Part shown: positions 49,287 to 62,370 of the stretch, piece by piece | How positions within the stretch are numbered: position 1 is the first letter of the stretch | Layout of the letters: each line of letters begins with the position of its first letter | NCBI GenBank assembly: GCA_034336665.1 | Contig: CM067592.1 | Location: 33,477,942-33,541,941, forward strand | DNA: 64,000 bases | Reading direction: 5' to 3' | Source of the DNA: Luscinia megarhynchos | Taxonomy: Eukaryota > Chordata > Aves > Passeriformes > Turdidae | Notes under the pieces: generated by a model | Told to the model about the DNA's origin: nothing | What the model saw: the letters and a program-made list of their open reading frames with translations, nothing else | Databases searched by the model: none | Position numbers and translations under genes: made by a program

Positions 49287-50531
49287 CTGTAACACATTAA
49301 AAGACAATTTCCATGAGTGGAAATGATGAGAAGAAGTCGAACCACCACATCATTTCAAAGGACAAGTTAAGTATCAGGCTTTGCCCTCAGCTGTAGCATT
49401 TTTCACTGCTGGCTGAAGGAATGGATTACCTGTGGGCTAAGACATTCCATTCCTTACCTTCAGAGCTCCCAAGAAAGCCCAAAACTAAATTTCAAAAGAC
49501 ACTGTACTTTAGAACTAATGAAGTCTGAATCTGACAGAAGTGCCTTCCACAGCAGAGTAACAGATAAGCAGCAGCCTCATGTACATGTCGAAAAGCTTTT
49601 CAAAACTTTTCAAACTTTTTCAAAATCTCACAAATTGAGGAAAACAGTTCCAAAAAAGTGTAGAAATACACAAAATACACAGCAAATAATATGTAGCAAG
49701 TTGTAATTTTAATTTTACCCTTTTTTCTTCACTTAGCTGAAATCAGTAAAAAGACAAAGTAACTGCCTTTCACCCTGAATCTTCAGAAGCTGAACACAGC
49801 TGAAGTACTGAATTTTGAATTGTTCTCATTTAATAAAATTAGGAGCCTTCCAAACAACAGGAAAAGAGAAGACAAACCAACTGTGTGAATGCAAAGTATT
49901 GAAAGGAAGAATCTACCTTCTTCATAATTTCACACACAAAATATAAGATGAAGTTTTTTCTTGTGCACATCATTACTGTCAAGCTAGCTGAATGGAAACA
50001 TTAGAGTTTATTTACTTTCAATACTTCTTAAATGGTGAAACATATGTGACTGTTTCTAAGAGATGTTTCAGAAAAAAACACATGAAAGTAAACATTTTTG
50101 TTGTTGGCATGTACTTGCTGCTACTTTGAATTGGAATTCCGTGTATCAAAATTTTAATCTTTCAACAAAAGCATTTAATTATTAATTACTCTTAATAAGT
50201 ACAAATGTGCAATTTTTCTTCAGCTGACCTTTTTCCCCTAGTGTTAGTTCTACCTGGATATAAGGAATAAACTGAGGTTCTCTTTCTCTTAATGTAACAC
50301 AGCCATCAAAATACATTTGGGTAATAAATCGAGGACACATTTTCCATTCCCTATATATCAGGAAAGACAGCTTACTAAGAACACAGTGATTGGAAGAGAT
50401 ACGTCCATTTATGCTCTAAGACTTCACTAGCAACATTCTGTCTCCACATACTCCTTCCATTATCACTTTTGTAACGTGTTCTTCTGCAGCATGCATTTCT
50501 GATTGATCTGCCAGGACAAAGAATAAAGTTC
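49287..50531 (-). other. PRUNE2 intron 1, part next to exon 2
   Basis: AT-rich intron sequence. A short direct repeat of a roughly 10-base cttttcaaaa unit lies at 49596-49625. No exon-1 coding sequence was found. Confidence 0.65.
49596..49625 (+). repeat. Three copies of a 10-bp unit
   Basis: cttttcaaaa, cttttcaaac and tttttcaaaa follow one another. A very small tandem repeat. Confidence 0.75.
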
Positions 50532-51290
50532 ACAAGCTCATTCTTCTTTTAGTTCCTGCTCAGTAAAGAATTTCTTCACAATGTCGAATCTCAACATGCC
50601 CTTTACCAGTTTAAGGCCATTGGCACTTGTCCCATCACTACGCATCCTTGTCAGAAGTCCCTCTCCAGCTTTCCTGTAGTTCCCCTTTAGGTAGTGGAAT
50701 GCTGCTCTAAGCTCTTCCTGCAGCCATCTCCAGGCTGAACACTCCCAACTCTCTGAGCCCATCCTCTTAGAGAGCTGCTCCAGCCCTGTGATCATCTTAA
50801 CATATCTCCTCTGGACTCCAACAGATCCATGTCCTTCCCGGGACCCCAGAGCTGGATGCAGCACTGCAGCTGGGGTCTCACAGAGCAGAGCAGAGGAGCA
50901 GAATCCCCTCCCTCCCCTGCTGCCCATGCTGCTTTGGATGCAGCCCAAGACATGACCAGCTTTCTGCAGGCACACATTGCCAGGTTACAATTAACTTTTC
51001 GTCCACAACCAACCACAAACAAGTCTATCTCCTCAGGGCTGCTCTCAGTCCCTTTCCATTCAGGCTGTATTTGTGCTTGGCATTGCACTGGCCCCGGTGC
51101 AGCACCCTGCACTTGGCCTTGTGGTTCATGAGGTTTGCCCAGGTCCATCTCTCAAGCCTGTCAAGGTCCCTCTGTGGTAGTGACAGTGGCCAGCAATACA
51201 TTTCCCCCCAACTTTTCCTGCTTTTCTCTTTATCAAGCAGAATTTGTTTCTCTTCTCCTTCCCCTCTTGCAGATCCAAACCACGATTTCA
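50532..51290 (-). mobile_element. CR1 LINE internal fragment lacking its 3' end
   Basis: A minus-strand CR1. The frame at 51025-51294 encodes QRDLDRLERWTWANLMNHKA, then KCRVLHRGQCNAKHKYSLNG, and the frame at 50538-50975 continues with HVLGCIQSSMGSRGGRGF, LKGNYRKAGEGLL and RFDIVKKFFTEQELKEE. These are the thumb and C-terminal parts of CR1 ORF2. The element stops at about 50532 inside the last coding stretch, so the CR1 3' untranslated end is absent. That is unusual, since LINEs normally keep the 3' end and lose the 5' end. Plus-strand frames at 50829-51131 are shadows. Confidence 0.92.
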
Positions 51291-54200
51291 CCAATATTTA
51301 TTTCCCCATGTGCAGCTGAATGAATGGCTTTTTAGCATCTTACTATTATTCAGAAATAATAACCCTTCAAATACAAATATGCTGCCCATAAATGCAACCC
51401 CCAGTACGCCATCCAAGCATACTGCTTATCTTACATGTCTGAGACTGCTTCCTCTCTCACCATCTCAGACACAGCTAGTTTGCTTAGCCTACTGCACGGT
51501 AATCAGCCACATTCAGGAAAAGCAGGCACATGGATGCAAGGCTTCCACTCACAGGTCTTCCTAAGCAAAAACCCGGGCAGAGAAGCCCACGATCCAGAGA
51601 CAAAGATTCATAAGCCCAGTAAGGCTTAGCTATAATAGGACTAAACTGTGATTACCTCCTGCAGTTACCCACAGCTAAACCAGAGAGAAAACATGAACTG
51701 TCAGTATCTCTAAGAATTAAAAAATTTAGGAGGTTAATGATGAAGCTAGAACTCTTAAATTAAACTACACAGGAGATCTGCGATTTCTCTTCACGATGAT
51801 GAGCTTTTGTTTAGCCAGACTAAAGGTAAATTGTAAAATGCACAAACACTGGATGACTGGGATAACATATACTAAAGAAATTATGTGTCATTTTCAGATG
51901 GCATCAGTCAGCATAACTCAATTTAGATCAGATCTGCATCGACTAACGTTCACTTACTGTGCTCAGGAAAGAGATTTATAAACATTAGATTGCCTCTGTA
52001 AGAGATCTGATTCTCAGACACTTACAGAAAAGAAACCTGCATATCTGTTCAATGTTGTTATCTATTAATACATGAAAGCATATTATGACAACTGCATCTT
52101 TATGGAACTGCAGTAAAAATACCATTTATTAGTTCCCACCTGCATCAAACAGCTGATATATTCAAACACACTGCAATGCTGGCCATCAGGTTTGTAAAAA
52201 ATTAGATCAGGACATATTAACTACAGTAACTGATCAAACTACAATATTCCAGTCAAAAATTACATCGTCTCTGTTTTTTTTTTCTTCTGTTAATAGAGAA
52301 GCTGAAGTAATCTTGCAAGTTAATAAACACTGAAGACTCATCCTAGTAGAAACAGGAAAGCCTACAAAACGCTCACTGTCTCCAGGCAAAAAAACTTTTC
52401 TCTTTCCTTCATACACATTCACCCCCACACATAGACACTGCACAAATGCACACTCAGCAGCCACACACAGCCTTGCTTTCTGAGTCACTACTTGCTTTCT
52501 GCCTCAAATTTCACTAGTTCTGTCCTTAAACTGCAATGAAATCACTGCATTTTTACTGCACGGAATGGGACAGCACTTGTCGAGCACAGCAATTCTTTGA
52601 AGAAGAAACAATATGGCTTAACAGAAGCATATTAAAAGGAAGAAGCTGTAGAACCACACAGCAACATACAGTGTCAGATACAACACTGAAAACTTTTCAA
52701 GCCTTGTGCCTGAAGCACCAACCAGGGGGTACCAGCTTCACAGACACAGCTTTCCTGGAGGTGCACAAGTTAGGAAAAATCCTAACTGTTTGGACAAAGG
52801 CCAAGATACCAAAAAATCTATCTTCCAATATTTGAAGTCATCAAATCACATGAAAGAGGATTTCTGTGTCTGAAGTTCTACCTCCAAACCAGAGGTACAA
52901 TTAATTGAGTAGTCATTTTGGAGCACAACTTGCATTTGCCTTGCACTACCAGGCAGTATCATGCTTCCAGTGGCCTGAGGGCTCTTAACATGGTTATACG
53001 TCTCTGTTGTCAAAGAAATGGTTTCAAGCCAAAGCAAAGTTAATTTAATATTTCATGTAAAGTTCCAGTAAGGTAAATAGTTTGTCTTTTCACAAGAAAG
53101 CTTTATACTGGCCAGGAAAAAAATAGATGGTCTCTTATTCAAAAAATAAATATAAGAGAGAATCCTTGTTTTCTCTCATTCTGGGGATCAGTCAAAAATT
53201 AGTGTAGGATTTTGGGCAGTAGATACTGCCCCTGTTGTATACCATTTATCATGTACAGTATGACAGACAGTAATCTAAAGTACTAGCTGTCATGTACATG
53301 GTCACATAAAGATTCTTCCCTAAGGAACATGAGTGTAGTTGCAAAGATTTCAAGTGTGACATATTTTAAACATCACCTATTGAATATCCTTTGCATAGTC
53401 TTGCTTTACTTACAAATCTGACAGAAACCCTTTTATAGAAAACACCAATACCACTAGCTGAACAAAATATAAAACAAAAGGGGGATTTTCTAATTCCACA
53501 CCATCTGCTTCTGTGTGGGAGGCACAGCCTTACCAATAAGATAAAACAAAAGTAGAAGGATCAAAAACTTATCACTATCCTCAGAAATGCCTGGATAGTA
53601 TAAAATGTTATCTGATACTCTGCTTTGAATGGGATATGATAAGAAAATATATGACTAGTCTATAACAGTGATAAGAAGAAGGTCTTCACACCTTAGCCAT
53701 TGTACATACAGAATTTTTACACATAATTTATCCAGTTGTACTTGCACTCTGATGATGACTGCACTTCCAAAGCAGGTTGAAAACAGCCTTATGATTACAT
53801 CTCCTCTTCTGAAATTAGTATTTTAAAAGCTATATTTAGGAGTCAACCTCAAGACAAAAGTAGTTTTATTTTAAAATGTTGCTTCCCAAATCCACTATAT
53901 TCCACAAAATTATGATGTTCCTTCAAAAAATATTAATGAAAATGAAGCAGGGTAGCTATCTGACACGCCAGCCAGGCAAGGAAGTTTTATCTTTAGATTG
54001 TTCCTGGAATTTTCAGAGGACAGGAGCTCTCTTTTCCAGTCATTTCTAATCAAGAATTGGCACGGTCAACTGTTGCTGATGAAAATGCAGTTCAGTATTT
54101 CTGCATTGCCAATAGGCTCTGACACAGAATTCTGCGGGCAGACAAAGTTAACACCATTCAAGAAAGAAATCTAAGGAACTACTAACATTTATTCCTTTTT

Positions 54201-57200
54201 CACTTTTAGTTAATTTTACAGCCTGTAACTGTAGGCAAGTCTGCTCTGCTTGTTTTTGAAATACCTTCTCTCTTCATTCACATTGCAAAAATCCAGAAAT
54301 GAACAATGATTCCTACATCAAATTTTCACTTGAAAAAGAATAGCTAGAGTAATCAAATAACACAAATTCCATTTCAGTATAAAAAAGAAGCACTACAGAA
54401 CAGAGAACATCAATCAAAATCTTGTTGTCTCCTTTTAAAATTAGATTTATTTCATCAATTCGTTTGTCATTGATTTTTCGCCATGCTTTATAAGCTTTAC
54501 ATGTTCACACTCTCACGCTTCTACAAATTTTTGCCTTCAGGATCAACATTTGAGACACCACTTCTACAAGATCATGGAGTGCACGTACTTGGAATAACCA
54601 ATAGTATGAGGCTTTCAAACTGAATCATACATGGGGTACCTATATATGCCCGTATGCATACATATTTTGGAAGTGTGATTTTAACACTGTATGTTTTGAT
54701 CCCATCTTTGCTGCTATATTGAGGTAAAAAATGCTTTAAGTCAGGCAGACATTAAATATGCTTTCTCTTAGAGAATTAGAGAAACTTAGGTTTTTATTAT
54801 ATAAGATAAGTAAAATGATAAAGCAAATTCTTATTTTAATGGCCTTAGGCTCAGTAACAGCATCACATTCTCCTCCTGCAAAGACTAAACAGAGTATGGT
54901 CTACTATGACTGAAAAACGAAAATTTTCCCACACAATGATTATTTAAGCTTGACTTAGCAGTACTTCAACAGTCTGTCAATATGATTCTCTCTGATAGAA
55001 GTTACTAAAATAAAAGTCAAAGTCTCCATCTTTCATTTATGCTGCATTAATTCATTTTTTGCTCAAATTCACCTGTCTTGCACAGGATTAGTGCTGTTAC
55101 CTAATAACTGAGTATACAGCATACAGAAATTCAACTTTGCTAAAGAACAAGTTATATTCCTATTCCAGGTCATCTCTAGTGCCTACAGTCAGTCACAGCA
55201 AATCTTTGAATTTCCACCTCAAGCTATGTAACTCCTTTTCCCACGTCCTCCCCACTTTCCATTTAATATGCAGAAATGAGACAGGGAAGCCTACCTAGTT
55301 TACAGGACTTGACTGCATTTATATCCCTTAGGAATTGTTTGGCTTACTACAGACAAACTGTTCTTTGAGATATTAGACACGAATTACTCAAAAGTAAGGA
55401 GTACATTATCCGAGGAGCAGAGTGCCCCTGTCATGGGTCGGTTCTATGGTGTCTCAGGAGGAAACTGGTAGCAACAAACCCCTACGTCATACACTGCAGA
55501 GGCTGAATAAATTATACAGAGCAAAGAGAAAATGTACTGGACAAAAAACAGGTGGGTTTGTTTTGGTGAAGGCAAGGGAATGCAATCCAAACAATGCAGT
55601 TAATTTAACTGCCTCTCACAGACTTAACATCTGACCCTGGATTGTTTAAGCTTAGCTGCTTCTTTAAAATGAACGAAGCAACTTTGCAGCTGAGAATACA
55701 TTTACCAATCAGGCAGCAGTTGAACATGGTGTTTTACAGAAGCCTTTGGAGTTAAGCTTCATATTTCTTAAATCAGTGTAACCCTTAGGTGATGGGTACC
55801 AAACGGAACATGACACTGTAGCCTGAAGTAAGCCAACAACTCAGCAGAGCATCATTAGTGATTAAGAAAATCATAGCTGGAAGAGACAATCAGGCGAAAG
55901 TCACTTCCACTTCCGACTTTCTTGTTCACGAGGTTTTTAATCACATTGGAATTCTAAAATGCCTTTGGTTTTTTTACCCATTATCTGGTAAGAATGATGC
56001 TGAAAAGATGGCAGTTTTTGTTTTGGCTTTTGTTTTGTTTCAGTTTTTAACTTCAGCATTATTTCAGTTGCTCTTTCTTATTCCACATTAAAAATCAGAC
56101 ACCTATTCCTCTGTAGTAGCCAGTATTGCTCTGCTCTGCCTGCTCTATATACCATTCCACAAAAACTTCTTTATTACCATTGGCAGCTTCTTCTTCCATG
56201 AGAGAATTCTATAATTTTAATATGTTTTACTCCTGTTGTCCTTCAGAAAGATAAATATTTGGTTGATTTGATGTAAAAGCTGAGCACAGAATAAAAATTG
56301 TAATACTGCGCTTGTTAGTAAAATGACAGTGCACTCAGAATAAAACCTGGCTTTAAAAAAACAATCTATTTTTTTATTTGTGATGTTACAAGAATAGAAA
56401 CATATGCTTCATTATAAGAATGCACTTTTTACTCATACAGTAATTAGTTATGTCTACACTGTTTAGATCTCTGAATTGTCCTCACTATAACACTAACAAC
56501 AGAGCCATAGACATATTGCAAATGAGAAAGAGAAAATGCATAACTACATTCCTGTATTACTTTTAGCATGCATATGATTTCAGTGTAGACCTAGTCACTA
56601 ATAAAATTATGTTGCTTTAGTGCCTAATACTCCTTTTTACATAGATAACACTGCAGCAATAGAAATTTCTAAGTAGGTTATTCAGTAAGTTCATCTGGGT
56701 ACCAGCTAGGGACAGAGACAGTATGTCACCTCTTGAAAACATATGCAAAGGATGTAATACATATATCACAAGTACCCATGTATGGAGTGAGCCTCCTTCT
56801 CTGATCATTTGGGCAGTGTCCAAGTGTCCAGTCTGCTCATGAAATCCAAAGAGGTTATTAATACAATGACCCACGGAACACTTCTTGGAGCACTCTGAAA
56901 CCACCTTGATCTATTTACCTTAGCAAAAAATTCAATTCAGATGTTCTCCACCATGACACACTTCCCCTTCAGCATAACCAAAAAGGTAAAATCTATGTCA
57001 GTGCAATTGAACTAAGCCCCTAATATGCGCTGAGATGACAGAGGTCTTCTCAGTCACTCACCCTTCCTTTCGCACTGCCCCTCTTTTTCCAGAGCAGAAT
57101 CATGCAAAAAGGTGCTACTGATGTCTTCAAAGCCAGACATACGAGATTTAGGAGCTGATCCTTCATTCCATTTCATCAGCTTATACCATTTCACCTCTTC

Positions 57201-59766
57201 AGAAGTCAATAAGCCTAGACATACCAGGTATTTTGCCTCTGCAGCTCCTACAGACATTCCTCTTGTGATGGCAAGCTTTCAGAATTGTTCTCAGGTGACA
57301 AAGTATGTTTCAGCACAAACATTACCCAAAATCTTTTCTGAATCAGGCTTCCCTATCCTTACCTGAAGCATTAAGAAGACATTTAAACATATCTCCTTGA
57401 TACCATTTGGCTCACTGCAGATTTTTGCTGTTTCAAGCACACTGTTGACTGCATTAAATAACCTCATAATCACATTTAAAGGCTTAGTGATCTAGTGCCA
57501 CCAATATACTAAAATATATGATAACAAATGCAGTCAGCATTTTCCATACCATATGCTTGTAAATGTTATTCTGCAGGGAACCAATTAAAACTATGGAAAA
57601 TTTGGAACACAGACATATGGAACAAAACAAAGCAACTTATCTTGTCACCATGGTGCTTGCTCAGTACATCGATTAGGGAATGGTGATATTATAGGACAAA
57701 CAAATGTCACTTTAATTAAAGTATGCTGAAAGGCAATATACAATAGCAATCTAAAACATTAGTTTTTGCTGCGCTGATGTTAGTTTTCCCTCTAAATAGA
57801 TACAGAAGGTAAAATACACTCCTGAACAAAAAAAAAAAAACCCAACTAATATTCCTATTTGGAAGTAACACAACACTAGTCATAAGTGACTGAAAAACTC
57901 CACCTTTTAACATTCAATGAGGAAAAGGTAGGAAACTGAAATTGAATGTTTGGGTTTCAGGAAAAACATTTAAAACGATACTGAGAATATATGATTTTTT
58001 CAGGGGAAAAAATAAATTTAAGCAGGAACTTGTAAGTTTTTCTATGAAAATTTTGTTCATCAAGGAAAACAGTGAATCTAACATTGTAATTGTCTAGCAC
58101 AATTGACAATGTAAAATTAGTAAAAGAACTGGAAGAAATAATCATTTTAAAGCAAAAAGTTGTCAGGAGGTAGAATCATGATTACCTCATTCCCAAGGCA
58201 AGTTGGGAAAGATCTATTGAAGGAAATATACTCAAATTTGCATTTCCCATTCTTTCTTCCACTTCAGAGTTCAGCAGTGCGGTAGATAAAATCCCACAAG
58301 GCACCATGGTATTCATTAGGAAGATTACAAAAAAGATTAAGAACCTTGAGCTTACATATTCTGGGTAAGACTCCTGTCTTACTACTCTTGTATGGTGCCA
58401 ATGACACCTTGAACTGACATACACATGATGATACTGCAAACAGTATTTATTATGAAGATTATTATTATTTTCCCCCTGAAACACAGCTCAATTTCACAGT
58501 TCTTTGTCTGGCACGGAATATATGTGTAACTGAACCATGTTTTTAATTTAATGTGCTAGAACAAGTGGTAAAGAGGGGACAAAAAGAAATTAAGTTAATT
58601 CTGCAGTCATCAAGTAATGTTCCAGCACAGCCAAGATCTGTCATGAGCCATAATACAATAAACACGTCCTCCTTATATAGAATTATAAACAAATTGTCAC
58701 TAATTACAAAAAATCCCCACCTTGAATGGAAGGAAAACTGCAATAATAGTAAATAGGACATTGGTTGCACAAACTTTTATCTATCATAGTAGTTCAATTG
58801 AATCTCCTAAAACATATATTATAGAGAGTTGAACCACAGAATCAGAGAGTATATATTATTAGAAATTATCTTTATGGTAAGAATATCAACTCCTGCTTTA
58901 GAAGTATGGAAAATATTAAACAAAATAATTTGAAATGTAATTACAAAGTAAACTAAAGCACTGTTTGTATTATAAAGCTATAAAACTTTTTTAAGGGTAT
59001 CACATTATTTCAATTAATAAAAATTGGCAATCACAAACAGAATATAAGAGCTACAAACACAACTAGGTTTTCTAAATTTAAGTTTTGGCTCAGTTTCATT
59101 AATTTACATTAAGGTTTTCACAATGCATTATTTAAAATTTTATTAAGCAGAAGGAAACAGGAGATATAAACTGACAAATTCACACATTAAGAGACATTAA
59201 TGACTGATTAAGACATCCTCCTAAATTAATTTTGCTGAATCCTCTTACTTAACACCAAAACAGCTAATTCATCATCCCTGGCAAATCTGCTGCCCTAGCT
59301 AATTCAAAAAGACAAGAAACACTTCTTTTTTAAATATGGTTACAACAAACAAAGTAAATTACATTAATATTTCAACTTTCACCTTTCAATATCCCCTAGT
59401 TTTGTATTGAAGACACTCTCATGTATTTTTAATCTACGAAAATCAATGATATCTGCATCTCTCCTACAGAGGGGCTTGCTAGATTTTCTTCAGCAGTCAA
59501 GGTCTTGGTTTCCAATCGAAGAGGACACTGTCGGAAAAAGAAATCTCCTTGGATTTCTATGTCACTGCAGTTAAGAACAAACGGTCCAAAGGTAAGGAGA
59601 GGTATGCAAGTTAACAAAGAACCACCTTCTTCTTCTCAGGCTTACCTTACTTCCACTAAACCACAGAGCTCAGCACTTGCTGAAACTCTGATTCTGGATG
59701 TAAAAAAAAGCCAAGGTACAGCATCCCTCCTAGCATCCTAGGTCTTAGGTCTCTGGGAGTGAGGGT
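51291..59766 (-). other. PRUNE2 intron 1, 8.5 kb
   Basis: Mostly AT-rich unique sequence. A stretch with several minus-strand open frames and donor-like sites lies at 56617-57473 (see the separate entry for 57054-57473). A perfect 8-bp hairpin sits at 52768-52787. No CR1 or LTR was confirmed here. Confidence 0.5.
57054..57473 (-). other. Minus-strand exon-like segment in intron 1
   Basis: Two minus-strand frames (57291-57473 and 57054-57257) look protein-like and each ends at a good donor: LNVFLMLQ followed by gtaagg (GT at about 57362-57361), and RKGE at GGAAGG|gtgagtg. They could be alternative PRUNE2 5' exons, remnants of a retrocopy, or chance. I do not recognise the residues (for example TAKICSEPNGIKEICL), and acceptor sites are not compelling. 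Confidence 0.18.
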
Positions 59767-59870
59767 AAAAAAAAAACCTTCAACCAACTAACAAAACAAA
59801 CCACACCAAAACCTAAAAAAAACAAAAATTCACAACACCCCTCAAAAAAACACAAACAAAACCAAAACCC
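59767..59870 (+). repeat. A/C-rich simple tract, about 100 bases
   Basis: About 100 bases nearly free of G on the plus strand, made of aaaac, ccaa and aaaacc units. In the PRUNE2 pre-mRNA sense it would be U/G-rich. Confidence 0.8.
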
Positions 59871-60622
59871 CTACGTCCATAAAAGGAACATATACAAGCC
59901 AAAATACCAATATACAAGGCTGCTCACAGCATTCAGGCCCAGATTTTCCTACTGGTAAACTCTGAGGACACTGATAGGGCACCTAAAATGGTAACCTCAC
60001 CTCAGCAACACAACTTAGTCCAACTCACATGCATTCCGTGCCAATAAGACAATTCTTGTATTTCTAGTTATAAGAATGCTACAACATGTGAACTAAAATT
60101 TCTCTGTATCCTCAAGGTGTAGAAGATATTAAAGGGATCCACTGCCCTTCCAGATACTGACAAGCATCCAGATAAACACTTGTCAGAACAGGAACAGCAG
60201 TAACATTATAAACCAGTGATGATGTCACTGCTTTGTAGTGTAAGGTCCCTCTCTGCTCCCAATTTAGCCTATTATTTCCGCTTAGTTAACTGCACACATC
60301 TCAGCATATCAGAGGACAATCACGCAGTATTTTGTGCAATGCAAGTATTTTTCACTAAAATAGCAAATGGAATAACTACATGTAGCTTTCTTTCCCTTGT
60401 ACTGGAAGCATATCCTGGCCTTGTACTGCTGTTGAAAGGATATCTGTTCAGCACTAATGGAATTAGGAAAGTCTGTTAAAAATAAACAAAGCTTAATTCT
60501 TTCCTTACTTCCACCAGATCAATAATTTTTCTTAGCATCAGCCAAAGAGGATATGTTATAATGGTAATATAATTACATTCAGTCATATTTGAGCATTTAA
60601 TCTCTAGCTGTAGATAGAGTTC

Positions 60623-60639
60623 ATATATATATATATATA
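60623..60639 (+). repeat. (AT)n microsatellite
   Basis: Seventeen bases of perfect AT alternation. Confidence 0.9.
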
Positions 60640-61608
60640 AGCATCAACATATATACTGCCACTTCTGAATAAAAAAAAAGAATATCACATCATAAAAAAA
60701 CATACTGACTTAAAAGAGATTTGACATACTCCACTACACAGAGGGTTTGTGATCCGAGCCTGTTACACACAGCAATATATGAGAAGCAAATATTGAGAAT
60801 GAGGTCTACTTGTAAAAATAGACTGCATGCCTGTCTGAGGAGACACACACTCGCTGAAACCACATGAGTTCTACATTCCTGTGATTTAAAAGCCAGCTTC
60901 AAAAATACGTTGTAATGATGTCCATTAGCATGGGGAACCAGGATGCTAACAATTATGGTAGTTAGTGTCACAATTAGCACCAAAATAAAAAGTTTAAATT
61001 TTGTTTATTTTTTCCTTAAAACAAGCTTGTACGACTCACCAGTATCAATACATACGGATGTTTTGATAAAAGCAGGACTTAAATTACCTGTTTTGTTATG
61101 AAAGGTGTACTATGAAGGATTTGGGCTGTGCAATATTCTTAACAAAACATTAGCAAGAAAATCTGCAATTCTTACTCTGCTGACAATCAGTCTGTGAAGT
61201 CAATGTGATACAAAGTGATAGCAGTACTTGCAGTACTTCACAATAAGATGAAACTCAAAAGGCCATTTTAAAATGCACAATACAAGGGAAGCTCCTAACA
61301 TATTTATATGAAACCTACACCTAACTGCTCCCCATAAGGGAATTCTCTTTTCAGCATAAAATGCTGTTTTTTAATGCTTCAGCATAGACACACAAGAATT
61401 TTTAATAAATATATAACACCTCAGAAAAAAACTGCCATCAGTTTTGGATACCTTGGAATACCTCGCAAATAGCAGGACACAGAAGACAGATACCACCTTT
61501 GTCCAAGTGATTCCTTCACCCATCTTGGGAAACTGGTACTAAAGGAATGACAAGTATGCAAAACTTAAACTAGCAGGGTCTCTGTATAAACCTTCTGAAA
61601 CACAAGAA

Positions 61609-61684
61609 GGGGGGAAAAGTGGGCGAAAAGGGGCTAAAAGGGGAGAAAAGGGAGGGAAAAGTGGGGGAAAAGCGGGGGGAAAGG
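61609..61684 (+). repeat. G-rich minisatellite, GGGG-AAAA type
   Basis: About seven copies of a 9-11 base unit of the form ggggNaaaa. Eight runs of at least three G's are separated by short A-rich loops over 76 bases, which fits the rule for intramolecular G-quadruplex formation on the plus strand. In the PRUNE2 transcript the same tract reads as CCCC/UUUU pyrimidine repeats. Confidence 0.88.
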
Positions 61685-62260
61685 ATTAGGTGCTGCATGA
61701 CAGATCACCCTGTCAAAACCAGAAATAACATTGTGGCTCAGCATGGCCTTCTTCAGAAACAACAGAAAAACTTTTCTTCCCACAGATCATTCAGCAGGGG
61801 AACCTACAAGCACCAAAGATGAGAGAAAGGGGAAAACTCATCTCTCTGTGACTGGAAACACCCTATTTTCAACTGACACTTAATTCCCTTAATTTAAATT
61901 GCTCCCTGGCCTCCCAGTACAACTATCTAATTTATGCAGGTGTTTGTGTAAGAGCTAACATGGGAAAAGACCTGGCTACCACGGCTCAGTGGGTTTGAGC
62001 TATTTTAAACTTCATGTATGTTGATTCATATTAATTAAATGTCCTCAGAAACACTTGCAATTATGCAAAGTTAGGACACTAACAATAGTAACCAAAAATT
62101 GCAGACAAAGAATGTGAGAGTAGCGAAAATAAGTTACCATTATTCAAGTTAAGTGTGCAAGTTTATTTAGAAACTAAATAGGACACTTTTGCATTCAATA
62201 AACATTACCATTCTATTTTCACTTTTGTCTTTTTTGCTGTTTTATTAGTTGTTATGGAGC

Positions 62261-62370
62261 ATTTTTTGGGGGAGGCAGGAATTTTTCCTGCAATTTTTTG
62301 TTTTGGTTGAAGGTTTCTTTGGTTGGTTGTTTTCTGTTTGGCTGGGGGGACTGGGGGGTTTGTATGTGTG
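62261..62370 (+). repeat. GT-rich tract with G runs and a hairpin
   Basis: About 110 bases of ggttt-type sequence with three G runs of at least five. It includes a perfect inverted repeat, gcaggaa/ttcctgc, at 62275-62281 and 62285-62291 with a three-base loop. Confidence 0.7.

Noticed and set aside
50829..51319. Plus-strand frames of 82-100 codons
   Set aside because: They are the reverse side of the CR1 fragment at 50532-51290.
55422..55634. Possible LTR start (gtcatgggtcgg)
   Set aside because: Only a dozen bases resemble common avian LTR starts, with no matching end or target duplication.
61619..61822. 67-codon frame rich in Gly-Glu-Lys
   Set aside because: Its first half is simply the translated G/A minisatellite.
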